From Symsagittifera roscoffensis (taxonomy: Eukaryota > Xenacoelomorpha > Acoela > Convolutidae), in NCBI RefSeq assembly GCF_963678635.1, contig NC_087066.1, positions 54,144,312 through 54,204,311 of the forward strand: a DNA stretch of 60,000 nucleotides. Direction: 5' to 3'. Shown piece by piece: positions 35,377 to 46,764 of this stretch; within the stretch, counting starts at the first letter, position 1; each line of letters opens with the position of its first letter. Both the position numbers and the translations under genes were made by a program. The notes beneath the pieces were generated by a model. It saw only the letters and a program-made list of their open reading frames with translations, did not search any database and had not been told where the DNA came from.

Positions 35377-36597
35377 TTTTGAACTTCAGTGGATGAAGCA
35401 TTATTTCCCTCATACTCTCACAATAATATATCATGTTAACTATCTTTTTCCATTTTGAAGTTTTTTTAAATTTTTTTTGTTGTTGTTTGTAACCATGCCC
35501 TACGTGTAATCGTTATCTTGTTCCAACAATTGAAAATAAGTTTACGGTTGCGTACCGTATAAAAATGGGTTTAAAGGGTTATTTTTGATGATAGAGGTCA
35601 AGTTTACATATGACTCATAAATTCATTTTTTTCTCAGTTTTATACCGAAGTTAATGAATATATCTCCTGAACCTAATTTGAAAAAAACGTTGGAGCTTAA
35701 ATTGCGTAAGTTTTCAGGGAATTCCATAAATGATTATTTTTTATCCATATCGTCAAAACAAAAGGAACTGCGAAGCAATATCAGTGGAAAATTTCACCTA
35801 TACTGTTTTAGGTTGATTATATATTCAGAAAAGTATGGAACGCTAAATATTGAAAAAAATTGCCTTATCTGATTAATTTTTACAGTTCAAAATAGACAGA
35901 TGACTACTGGTTGTGTTGTTCCACCCCAAGTGATAAAAATCTCTCGAATCAAATGGCTTTTATCAACCTTTCAAGAATGAGGCTCAACGAAATTGGAGAT
36001 AGATCTGCTTCAGTTTTTGACGTAGAATTGAATCAGTTTCTTGTTCAAACCCCAAAAAGTCGTAAACTTCAGGCATTTTACCCAATCAAATGAAGGATGG
36101 ATAGATTTGGGTAAAAAGTTTCAATCAAATTTTTCGAGGTCCGCGTTTAATTTGCTGGCCAAAATTTGTTTTTTTTTTCAGAAGTTTGCCAATAAGAAAT
36201 GTTTTTGCGACACAGGAAGTAACAGGTTGTTAACCGGAGCATCCCAAATCAAATATTCAAATATCGGGACTGGAACAACCTAAGAATGGAATTACTCGAG
36301 GTGAATTATTTTTCTGCATCTATTGGTGAAACAAGACAAATTATAATCATTAAAAATTTTATACAGATCAAAAGAACAATGACGCGACCAGCGAAACGAT
36401 CTTTGAAGGTAAATTGACGCGACTTAGTAAATGGAGAATCAGATCATTCAATAATGACCATTCGTCTTTTTCTAATGTTATAAAACATAACTTGATTGAG
36501 AGTTTGGATCTACTTAACAATCGACCCCCACCCCCTCCCGCCTCTATGGTATCTACTAAAGAACTTCAACCCCAATAAATAAATACAGTAAATTATT
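35377..36597 (+). other. Gene-free stretch with unclassified small frames
   Basis: Small open frames at 35654-35872 and 35911-36093 have a slightly more protein-like composition than most chance frames here, and an acceptor-like 'tttttacag' lies between them at about 35878-35886. No domain is recognisable, no donor pairs convincingly, and I do not call a gene. Confidence 0.25.
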
Positions 36598-36937
36598 GTC
36601 AGTGGATTCCGCAGCCAAATGTTCCTTCTGGCACTGGATTCTACAAGCATATTTTTTACAATTGCAATATATATCGGACGCTTTTTCTCAACACCTGATT
36701 TATATAAAGAGTAATAAACGTATCCCCTTCAACTTTGGAAGTTTCTCTTTATTTAGAAGTAAGAAGACAAATTATATCAGCAAGTGAGACAATTTAAACA
36801 TCTCAATTTTTCACAAAAGAGAATCAAAATTCCCCTTTTATTGCCCCCTTTTTCGCTCATGAGAGAAGTTCGAAGTTCTTTCCTGGTTAGCTTCCCCTAT
36901 GAGACAGATGTTCTAATTGCTGAGGGGGGGGGGGGGC
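36598..36937 (-). repeat. Family H, copy H3
   Basis: Reverse-complement match to H1: 'cagtggattccgcagcc', 'cgtatccccttcaacttt', 'agaagacaaattatatcagc', 'gtgagacaatttaaaca' and 'aattgctgagggggg'. It ends in a G run at 36927-36936. Confidence 0.65.
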
Positions 36938-38592
36938 TCAATTATAATTGAATGTTTATACTGACCGTCTCTAAGTTTCAAAAACGCTCAGTTGCAATTG
37001 AATCAAAAGGGTTCATAACTGCTTTTCGAAGCAGTAAAAACCACTCTTTATCGATTATAACAGATAAATTTCATTTTAGTTTCAATCTTTTTTTTTAATG
37101 TCGGGGGGTTGGTGTTAGGGGGATATGGTAGACTTTCTGGATCTGAAAAGCACGAACATGCAATGTCAGATCTTCCCCATCATTTTTGAATAGAACAAAC
37201 CATTTTTGGTGGCTGAGAGTTGGATGTAGGTTGGGGGGAAGACATGGTCGGGAGACGTTGTGGGAGGAGGTAAGTGGGGGGGGGGGGGGGCATCGCCGAA
37301 CATGAGGATGAGCGTGTTAGATCGGATTCGAGTTTTGCAGATTCACAATGCAGGTTAGCAATTCAATATTCAGGTTAGCAGACTGATCAATATTCACGGG
37401 TTTTTGGAAAAAAAAAAACAATTGATTATCTTGAATACGAAAATGGATCATGAGCAATTTAGATAGTTTTTTAAAAAAATTTGCTATTAGAAAAAAAATC
37501 AATTACAACGGACTCCATATTCATTATATGGAATTAAACAACAAAAATCCATTATAATCTATTTTTACCAATGAAAATTCCCCGTGGGAACCTTATTACC
37601 GTCTCATCTGACTATGATTGATTAAAAATGGGTTATAATGTGTCCATCATTCTCCGAGCAATAAAATTATCAATTGTTTACAATATAATTTCGATTTTTT
37701 GAAAGAATTATAATCCACTTTAATTGAATATAATGGATTATTATCCAAGTTTTTTTAATCTTTTTTTTTAATGAACTGTTTTCTTTTGTTTTTTATTTTA
37801 ATTTTTATTTAGCATAGGCGTGTGGGAGGACGTGTTGGAGGACGTGTGGGAGTTCATTTTGGTTCAGGTTTTATAGAGAGCTGCATAATGTTAAGTAAAC
37901 AATTCAGATCTACAGAACTTGGTTTTCATGGTTTTTATAAAGAAACATTCGATTATACTGAAATTAAAATGCATTATAATTAAATTTGATGGTGCATAAT
38001 GGATTTTTGTTTTCAAAAAAAAGGAAGAATTATAACTGACTGAAAATCCATTACGTCTACTGAATTTGCCACACAAATCTCTTATCGCGACAACACTATT
38101 ATCAACAAAATCCGATTACAATCAATTTTTACCAAAAAACTTCCGTGTGGGAAGCCTCATACTTCGTTGCATTTCAAATTTGACTATAGATTTTGACAAT
38201 AGATTTCTCACAATAGATTTTTCTTCAAATCAAAGAAAAGATCTCTTAGACAGTTTAGTATTGTGGTATAATAGTTAATAATTGTAATACAATGCTTGAA
38301 AACCTGCAAAATTATCCTGCAATGCTTGCAAATTTGAGGAAATCTGAGAAACGGTTTTTTCTATGTTGCTCTCAAAAAAAGTGTAACTTTTTTTGCTGAC
38401 TTCCAGAAACTTATCAAAGAACTAGCGAGAACTATAAGTATTTAAAAAAAAAATTTTGTAGCGAGAAAAGTTCTGGCCTGTGAACTAAATTTGATCGGGT
38501 CTAGGGCAAACATCCGAAATTAAAATCATCCTAACTTCATAATCATATTCGAACGCAAGACATAACTCAATTAACCGATTCCAACTTAGCAG
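36938..38592. other. Gene-free stretch with decayed palindromic arrays and G runs
   Basis: Scattered 'ccattataatc', 'aattataattg' and 'tataatggatta' motifs resemble the interiors of elements K and E. Two related blocks (about 37545-37600 and 38095-38160) share 'tttttaccaa' and 'ccgtgtgggaa/ccccgtgggaa'. G runs occur at about 37276-37290 and in 37060-37265. No termini were found, so any element here is decayed. Confidence 0.5.
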
Positions 38593-39131
38593 CCCGCAAT
38601 GGAGTTCCATGAATAAAAATTGATTATAATTGAGTTTCCTTGTCCTTGGGTGGTATGTGGGTTCAGGTGGGGAGTTGTTCAGGCGGGGGGTGTTTAGGTG
38701 GGGGGGGGGGGTTCAGTGGGGGGAGAGGAGCAAAGGGACAAACTTTAGGGGGATTGAAGGGGAGCGAAGGGGGAAATATTAGGTTTTGAAATGGATTAGG
38801 CCAGGCCGTACACTCGCTTTGCAAATTTTCCGCATCACTCACTTGATAAATGCTGAAATTCTTGCAAAATTTTGCACGACGCGAGAAACAAAAAAAAATA
38901 AAGTGGAAAAAAATCCATTTTAATGTGATTTCCTACTTATTATAAAATCCGTTATAATGGATTCAAAAATTATTATAATGCTTTTTGTTTTGGCGAGAAA
39001 AAATGGATTTAAATCCATTTTTAGTCCAATTTTGTTGTCTGAACGTAACACGGGAATCGATTATATTTACAACATTATAGACCACGAAAATCCATTATAA
39101 TCAATTTCTTTTCATTTTTCTTAAATGCGGG
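38593..39131. mobile_element. Element K: CCCGCA-ended element with palindromic interior
   Basis: Begins CCCGCAATGGAG and ends TTAAATGCGGG, so the inverted terminus is short (CCCGCA plus a few bases). The flanks are AG (38591-38592) and AG (39132-39133), a 2-bp duplication. The interior holds 'ccattttaatg', 'tataatggattc' and 'ccattataatcaa' motifs and a strongly G-rich segment (about 38648-38770) with several runs of four or more G. The left 50 bp match the fragment at 18640-18715, so the element is not unique. Confidence 0.6.
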
Positions 39132-39692
39132 AGACTTTCAGTTTAGGGTCGTCGCTGGGTCGTCTCTATGTGCGCGTCGCCAATTGGCGGACAAGCGTTA
39201 CTCTAATTTTCATTAGGGTAACGCTTGTCATCTTTCGGGAAGCTCGCCACACGTTGGAGCAACTAAGGCAGTCACTATTAACTCGGCCAATGCAGTTTCT
39301 AGGCGAAATCAGAGTTTTCCCTAAAATGGCAAAGGACTGCGCTTGTAAAACTCTTTTTGGATGCTTTTACACTTTTTATTGGATACTTTTTGAACACTTT
39401 TTATTTTTAGGTTATCTGACATATCGGGTGTTTGCAGTTTTAAATTTGCAGTTTTTTGGACTTTAATTGATTTTGAGACTTTAATATTCCACAGCTAGAA
39501 AAAATGTCTTCAAAAACGAATAATTTTGATGAATTTGAGGAATTAGGGGAAACGGAATCTTTATGTGGCTGTCAAAGATAACTTACTAAAGTCTGCCGAA
39601 TTCCTGAAATTTATATTAGTCCTTCAATACTTTCAAAATTCTTATACGGTACTTCAGACAGATGCTATTGTAATTAAATGGAGAAGCTTGTT
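39132..39692. other. Spacer between K and E, GC-richer than surroundings
   Basis: Holds a pair of adjacent palindromes (39178-39229). A short acidic frame at 39504-39581 (starting MSSKTNNFDEFEELGE) and a frame from 39565 that reads into element E are visible. They could be remnants of one small gene broken by a frameshift and by E, but nothing identifies it. A 113-codon frame at 39125-39466 reads through the hairpin and is probably chance. Confidence 0.3.
39178..39229. repeat. Adjacent palindrome and 18-bp-stem hairpin
   Basis: The perfect 12-bp palindrome CGCCAATTGGCG (39178-39189) is followed at once by a hairpin (39190-39229). The hairpin has an 18-bp stem, GACAAGCGTTAC..TAAT against ATTA..GTAACGCTTGTC, with one mismatch and a TTTC loop. 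Confidence 0.85.
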
Positions 39693-40430
39693 CCCGCACC
39701 GAGCGCCCATGGATCATAGTCAATTATTTTGTCATAATATGAGCAGCATCTATAAAATGACAAAATAATCGATTATAATCCATTAAAAAAGGATTATAAC
39801 CCTAATATTTTTTTGTCAGTATAATCCATTATAATCGAAAATAATCCATTAAAAATGGATTATATTCCTACTATTCTTTATGCCAGTAAAATTTATTATA
39901 ACCGATTTAAATCGATTATAATGGATTTTTTCGAGCGGTTGTTCATGAAGTTTACAATTTTCTACAAAATTATCTCACTTCCTGTTTAGTGCAGTTGCTA
40001 CGTATTACGTTTCCCCCCCGACCCCCCCCCCCCAGCTTATACCCCCCAGTTTACCGTAACCCTTTAGTTGGGGAGCGGGGGGGGGGTGTAAAAAGCGTGG
40101 GGATGACGTTGAGACAAGGCATTTAGAAAAAGACATGGCATAAATTCTGCAAATTTTTTTCAAAACTTGCAATTTTTTGCAAAAATAATCGAATTTAGTT
40201 CTAAAAATGAAATGGATTATAATGAATTTTTATTTCAAAATCATCAATTATAATGGATTATCTTGGCAAAAATAATGGCTTAAAATCGATTATAATGGAT
40301 TATTTTTGTTATAATGGCAACATAATCGATTTCGTGGTCTGAATTGTACTTCTGTAATGGATTATAATGGATTATTTTTGTCTGGGGAATCAATTATAAT
40401 CGATTAGAATCCATGGGCGCTCGGTGCGGG
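39693..40430. mobile_element. Element E: 22-bp perfect TIRs, palindromic interior
   Basis: Perfect 22-bp terminal inverted repeats lie at 39693-39714 (starting CCCGCACCGAGCGCCCATGG) and 40409-40430. The flanks are TT (39691-39692) and TT (40431-40432), a 2-bp duplication. The 738-bp interior is dominated by ATTATAATCGATTATAAT and CCATTATAATGG-type motifs. In its centre a C-rich segment (about 40012-40048) is followed by a G-rich one (about 40071-40088). The perfect termini suggest it is the youngest of the group. It has no transposase. Confidence 0.8.
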
Positions 40431-41264
40431 TTAGTGTACTTGTGTTGAATTCTCAGTATAATTATTGCCGTTTCGAAGAGAAATCAGTCATCGCTATTTT
40501 AGAAAAGCAGGCTCTGACGAGGATCACTTTTTTATCGATGGTCATGTCTGAAACATCAGTGAATCAGCGCCGATTTTTAAATATTTTAGAATAGTGCAGA
40601 AAAAATGAAAAATCTAAAAATTCTACGGGGATTGAATCTACAAAAAACTTCTAGCTCTCAAGTTACACGCGTATTCTCTGCATAGCCTCAAAAAAATCAC
40701 TGAGGTAAAAATGGAGTGCGGCAGTTTTCAAGTGATGATTCATGATTCAGAATTGAAATACCGTATCATGAGATACTGCTGATTCAGGGATGATCCTCGA
40801 TGCTAGAAAAATTTATATTCTGTCCTTAACTTGAATTTTAAATCATGAGTTTGTCCAAGAGTACAGGTGGCTTTTTCACTTGTCGAACCTGGCAGCGAAA
40901 ATTACTCCTAGACGTTTCAGTTAAAATCACTCAAAAATCTGCAAAAAATACCTCTTCCTTGGCAGGAGAAAATGTGAAAATTAATCTTCAAAGTTAACGC
41001 ACTCAAACTCAATTTTTCTGCAAACGCAAAAGAAAAAGTTTGGAATTAATCTGTTAAGTCTAATTTTCGGATTTATTTTAGTTCAAATCTTCGAATGCTT
41101 AAGAACTTAATACATAATTTTTTTCATCGATTTTAAACAATACTAATCCCTTTTTGATGATCGATCATAAACTTGCAAATAATTTTGAAGCGCGAAGTAC
41201 TAAAGTAACTTTTACGCGATTATCTAATTCAAAAATAAGCCGGTTATCATCCAAAAAAGGATAG
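40431..41264. other. Gene-free stretch
   Basis: No repeat family or gene was recognised. Confidence 0.5.
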
Positions 41265-41960
41265 CCGGTTACTGTGCAATTAGCACAATTTGTTCGACCA
41301 TAGTTTTTGTTTGTCTCTGCGTGGTGAGATAAAAATGTCTAAAAGAAAGAAAAATTTGAGCTCAAAATTGTTCAACAGCTATAAAAGATAAGCAGTTTAT
41401 AAAAACAATTTAAGAAATTGAATGAAAAAAAAATAAAATCAAAACGAAATTTCAAAAATTTCTAAATTTTTTTGCAAGTTTTAATTTTTTTTTGAAAGTT
41501 CTGATTCCATAAAGGTACTGATGAAGGTTTCTGATAAAAGTTTCTTATTCCATAAAGTAAAACTAAATTTACGGCTTAAATTATGCTACTGCAAGCTTTA
41601 AAACCACCACGCTCGCTCGCTTGACTCGCTCAAAATTAAACGAGAAATCAAAAATTTCAAACCGATTTTCTTCAAAACCCGGGGCAAATTTTTTGATAGT
41701 TTTTAATGTCGTTCGAATTGCGATTAAATAGGCCTGATTGTGATATATCACTCATTTCATTCTGATGATTATTTGTGGTGGCTGATTTTGCGTGGAAAAC
41801 AAAACAAAAAAAAGAAACACACTAAAACACACCCGAAAACAAAGTTCCTCCCCGTTTTTCAAATGGTCGAAACCAAGACTCTCTTAATGTGGCGTTACAG
41901 TGCCATTGCATTTAGTGTGTGTGTGTGTGTGAGGAAACTTGTGACTAAGAATACGATTTT
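41265..41960 (+). repeat. Family A, copy A6
   Basis: Begins 'ggatagccggttactgtgca' with hairpin TGTGC-aatta-GCACA, then 'ttcgaccatag', 'gtgagataaaaatgtct', 'gatatatcactcatttc', 'gatgattatttgtgg', 'gcgtggaaaac' and 'cacacccgaaaac'. It also contains a (GT)n run at about 41918-41931. This is one of the best copies for defining the family. Confidence 0.65.
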
Positions 41961-42429
41961 CCCGGCCATAACTGTTTATAGTGTATGAATACGTGTGTTT
42001 TTTACTAGCTAAAACAGAAGCAGGGTGAAAAAAATTGATTTTACAGCTCTTTTAAGTTATTATGTGCGGATTACATTATTATAGTTGACTAACCCGATTG
42101 AAGTTTATCATCATCACATCTCGGTTATGATAGCTAAAGACGTTGTCTTCAGTGTTCGGTTAAAAATCTATTTCCACTGATGTTAATGTCATGGTCACAG
42201 ACGTCCTAAAAGCAAGTTTATGGCCAGTAATCTGATGAATTTATGTGCTGAAAAAATAAACAGGTTATTTTGGAGCTTGATGGACCAAATCAAATTGAAA
42301 AAGGTAGATGGTGGTGTGAATATTTGTCACTTACTATAGATTATTAATCATGTTTTCCAAGAAAAAATCAAAATATTTAAGCTTGGTGAGGTTGTTTGGT
42401 TTTTTTATTCAGTCAAATTTCGGCGGTCA
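41961..42429. other. AT-rich stretch, no gene seen
   Basis: Nothing recognised. Confidence 0.45.
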
Positions 42430-42834
42430 AAATAAAAAGTCTTAACAAAAATTTTCATGCCCGATTGAAGATATCGACTTCCTAAAAAAAATATTTTACA
42501 TCAGATCATTTTTTGCAAAGTTTTGGGAGATTGAAAATTGCCGGTTTGGCCATGCACTGAACTAATTTATGCTCACTTTGAAGCTTTTGATCATAATCCA
42601 GAAAATGTAACGCGAATTATTTATGCATGGCAAATTATCGCGCACAACAAAATCATTCCAAATTGAATTCAGCTAGGTACTAATTTTCTCTATCAAAGAG
42701 GCGACTCAATTTCTTTGATAATGATCTTTCAGAATTTAAAGTTTTTCAATATTTTTCCACAAAAAAGCTTTCGAAATGGATAAAGGGGCAGTCGAATCAA
42801 TCAAGGCTTTGCTCTGATATACGAGCAGTCTTTG
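42430..42834 (+). mobile_element. Family B, decayed copy B6
   Basis: Shows 'cattttttgcaaagtttt' and 'attgccggtttggcca' in family order, and a 3' end 'cagtcgaatcaatcaaggc' and 'tttgctctgatatacgagc' before AGTCTTTG. The hairpin CAAGGC-TTTGCT-CTG is degraded. Confidence 0.55.
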
Positions 42835-43566
42835 TGGCTAATTTTGTTGTTTTGAACAAGAGTATCAATTGGCAAAAAAAAACGTTCACTAATTGAAAGA
42901 AGAGTATCATTTTTGCAGCGTTCAACCAATTCTCACACAAAGTTGAAAAATTTGAATATGAAATTTTGTGCTTTTTATACTCTAGGATTTGTAATTCGAA
43001 ATGTTTGTTTTGCTGCTAAAAATCAGATGTGTAAAAAGACCAAAAATATTTTCTCGAGTAAAACCCGCGTACAGCTAATATTGTTTCTTCTTCGGTTCAG
43101 AACTCAAAGAAACTATCAGGTCAAACTTTGATTTATATAACCAAGTGAATCTGCAATTAATGTTCATTTAAACAACCTTGAATTTCAGCAAGTGTCCTTG
43201 CATTGGAAGAAAAATTATCATAACCCAGCTCTATGTGAGATTCTGACCATATCAAGTTGATGAATGGGTTGCTGAAAATTGTGGTAACACTGAAAAAAGG
43301 GGAGATCTCTTGCCGGGTGAGAATCGACAGGTCTCTTGCACCAGGAATGAGGCTTCCTTTAGAGTAAACTAGCAAACTGTCAGGAACAGGAGGTAAAATT
43401 TCCTAAAAACAGGAGTTTTCTTATTTGAAAATCAGTTACGTTAAATGAAAGACAAATACGATTTTGAGATCAACCGCTTCTAGAATGTGAAAGTTTTCGA
43501 GACTTTGAAGTTGTGATTTAGAAAAATTTACAAGCTATAAAACAAAAATTTCAGATATAATTTTTT
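42835..43566. other. AT-rich stretch, no gene seen
   Basis: Nothing recognised beyond chance frames. Confidence 0.45.
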
Positions 43567-44128
43567 GTTCCGACTTTCGATACGAAAGTAACGGAATATT
43601 TGTACTCGGGGTGGGTTTTTTTTTTCTTCAGACAAATTTCGACTTTTTAACTAGCCGTTTTTGACGGAACTTTTTTTTACATCAATCATTCAAAAGGTAT
43701 TGTTGTCCTATCATTCGAAAGGTATTGTAGAGCTCAAATTTGAAAAGATATTTCACCTGTGATCATTTTTCGTAAAGTTACGGGGGTTTAAAGATTGCCA
43801 TTTTGGCCAATTTGGGACAATTAACGCGCGATATATTTCGCGCTATTAACGCGTAAGCAGAGAGTTAATCCGTCTTAGAAATTGTTCCAAATTGGTTAAA
43901 AGAAGCTTATGTGCCATAATTGGTTTGTTACAAGGAGCGAAATCTAACCTTTTGTACTTTATGCGGCGTGTGGGGGGATGATTTTCATTAAAAAACTTCA
44001 AATTTTAGAAAATTTCTTTTTTTTTAATTTTGTTATATTTCATTGAATTTTTAAATGTTATCACTGCTCCATAAACCTTAAAAGGCAGTCGGAACATTCA
44101 TGGCTTCGCCCTGATACGAGCAGTCTTG
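43567..44128 (+). mobile_element. Family B (Helentron/HINE-like) copy B2, best-preserved ends
   Basis: The 5' end GTTCCGACT (43567-43575) is matched by a perfect inverted AGTCGGAAC (44087-44095) immediately before the hairpin CATGGC-TTC-GCCCTG (one mismatch) and the terminus TACGAGCAGTCTTG at 44115-44128, followed by TTTT. The left flank is also a T run. The interior contains GGGACAATTAACGCGCGATA and the near-palindromic TTTCGCGCTATTAACGCG. A local duplication ('atcattc(a/g)aaaggtattg') lies at about 43683-43730. No protein is encoded. Confidence 0.75.
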
Positions 44129-45447
44129 TTTTACTTTGAAAAGCATTCATCTCGCCATATTCGAGTAATAAAAAACAAAGATTTTTTATGGACTTTATGC
44201 CGAGGGCTCGCATAGTTCAATATCCAAAAAAGTATTAACTTTTTTAGCAGGTTTTAGCGTACATTTAGAGCAAATGAAACAGCCTTGAGAGATTGGCCTC
44301 AGCGGGGAAAAAAATCAAATTCAAGTTCAAATTGTTCTTCATTAGCTTTTGTTTTATATTTTACGTTCTGAGTAGTTCACTTCTTCCTAAAGATGCCATT
44401 TTTCATGATTAAACAAATATCCGTTTGAAGTAACTTCATTAATGTCTTGCTCTAAGATTAATTTGCCGCAGATTAGAAACAATGAGCTCATTTATTAGCT
44501 AAAATGATACTATAGTTGTAGCCATTTTATCCACAAGATATTACACTTAAAAGAACAGTCTAGTGTTCCATTTTTCAGATAAAACTTTTATGTTTTTTCA
44601 GCAGTCTGTTTTTTGAACCAAATTAAAAACATCAAAATTATAGAAAATGCATAAAAATAACGGTTGTGCGAAACCAAAACCTAACATTGCACATAATTTA
44701 TTCCATTTTTTTTCAAATTGCTCAATGTATACAGCTCTAATTTAATTTTTCCGGACAAAAAAATTAAAAATTGCAATTTAAAACGCGCTTTTGTCAGATT
44801 GAGTTTCATTTGTGTGAAAAAAGATGCAGGTAAAACTTGCTTAGAAACTCTACAAACTGAATATAGTGCAATTTGTTTTATGAAATTTCAGCTAGAAATA
44901 TTAGCCGAAAACCGATAGTTTAACTATCATAGTTTCGTTGGCTTTTTTAGTCAACCAAAATTTACGTTAAAACTAGAGAATCAGGTAGGTTTTTAAATAA
45001 AAAAGGTATTTTGAATAGTAAAAATGGCGCATCTTGGCTATTTGATATCTCCCTTAAATATTGTTTGGTTAATTAAGAGGTTCAGTTTGATAACAATATT
45101 TCAGCTACTGATCCAGCACTTATGACTTAACTTTTGATTGACTAAAAAACGCCAAAAACGATCGGTTTTGGGCTAAAACTTTGAGTCCAAATTTGCCAAA
45201 CATATTGTACCATAATAATTCTGGTAATTTTCTAGCAAATTTTTTCATTTTTTTTTTGTCTAAAAGCAAGGCAGTAAGAGAAAAACGCGTTTTATTAATA
45301 AAATTTATATGGTTGAAATTGTTATTAATAAAATTTATCCCTTAAATCGTATGGTTGAAATTGTTCAACCTCATTAGACTTAATATATCCAGAAAATTGG
45401 CTTTTTTGAGAGTAAAACTCGAGTTTGAGGTTGAATTTTTCCACTAG
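44129..45447. other. AT-rich stretch, no gene seen
   Basis: Only a short direct repeat ('attaataaaattta', 'tatggttgaaattgtt', each twice, 45293-45365) stands out. Confidence 0.5.
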
Positions 45448-46372
45448 CCCGGGTTGACTTCCATTGACCAAAAATGCTAATCATACAATTCCATAAATTA
45501 AGTCTATGAAAAAATACTAATCATACAAATTTCATACATTTTGCCAAAATGGTGTTGTCGAATCTTCAAAAAACTTTTCTCTTGTTTTGGCATAAAATTC
45601 AGTGTATTGTACTACATAAAAAAGAAAAAGTTTTTGTCAAAAAAATGCTAATCATACAATTTCCATATATGGAAAATGTATGACTAGCATTTTTTTGATG
45701 GCGACGACAAAGTATTTTTGAAATTGCCCCCAAAACATTTTTGTATTTTTGTCAACCGGAAATTGACTTTCGTACTCAAACAAACATTTTTAGAAAAAAA
45801 AATTTGCATGCAAAATTTAAATTTTGGTGTGTATAACGTAGTCCTGGATATACTAGTAATGGATTTTTTTTCCTTTTCTCTTCATAGCTTTTTCAAACAC
45901 GCTTAAAACTCCTTTTTTGTATGCCATGTTTTTCTATGCCTTGATCAATGTCTGGTAATTTAAAAATTCAAATTTTAGAAATAATCATTATGAAAATTTT
46001 TGCCAAAATTTAAAAGTTCGTTATTTTCGTTATATTATTTGTGTGAGACAGAATTAAAACATTTCAGGCTGTTTCCAATGCATTTGAATGCGAGCGGACC
46101 AAAACTTTGGGTACTACGTTTGAGTAACCAAGGTTTATTTGATTTGTAATCGGTTACGAACACAACCAAAAAGTTTTAAGAAAATAAAATGTTAAAAATC
46201 AATGTTTTTGGTTTATGGAAAAATGCTTGTCATAAAGTTTCCATTTATGAAGAAATACTAGTCATAGATCTTTCATGCTATTTTCTGTACTTATGGAATT
46301 GCATGAAAAGTGTATGATTAGCACTTTTCGATATATGAAAACTGTATGACTAGCATTTTTAGTCAACGCGGG
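45448..46372 (-). mobile_element. Family J element J1 (CCCG ends, 2-bp TSD)
   Basis: Begins CCCGGGTTGAC and ends GTCAACGCGGG. AG flanks both sides (45446-45447 and 46373-46374). Repeated 'gaccaaaaatgctaatcata' and its inverse 'atgactagcattttt' lie near the ends and in the middle (45669-45698). The interior matches J0 and J2 in inverse orientation ('caggctgtttcc', 'gtttgagtaaccaagg'). Confidence 0.7.
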
Positions 46373-46374
46373 AG

Positions 46375-46764
46375 TGTTGTAGCGTTATATTCAGTCTTCG
46401 TTTCATCTTTTCAGAGCAATTAATTGGCTCCGGAATGAACACAAAAAAATTATTTAAACTAATTTACGGTTAATTTAAAAAAAATCATATAAATCAATTT
46501 TACCGATTCACTAGTTTCAACTTTCTGAGTTTTTACCAAAAGAGCTATGGATATTTTTGCCTCCTGCTATGTAAGTACCCAAATTGGAATTTCTCGAGGA
46601 TTACTTTTTCTTCCAAGAAAAATGATGATTTAATTTATTTTCCATAAATTTTGCGAAATTGCCTTAGCCAGAGTTTTTTGGTTATAAGCAGTACATATTC
46701 AATATAAAACCAATTAGAAAAAAAGTTTGAACTCAAGGTTGTTTAACCAGTTTGCTTGCCACTG
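46375..46764. other. AT-rich spacer between J1 and J2
   Basis: No gene or repeat recognised. Confidence 0.4.

Noticed and set aside
39125-39466. 113-codon frame beginning MRETFSLG
   Set aside because: Reads through a palindrome and an 18-bp hairpin and begins within the end of element K; no domain.
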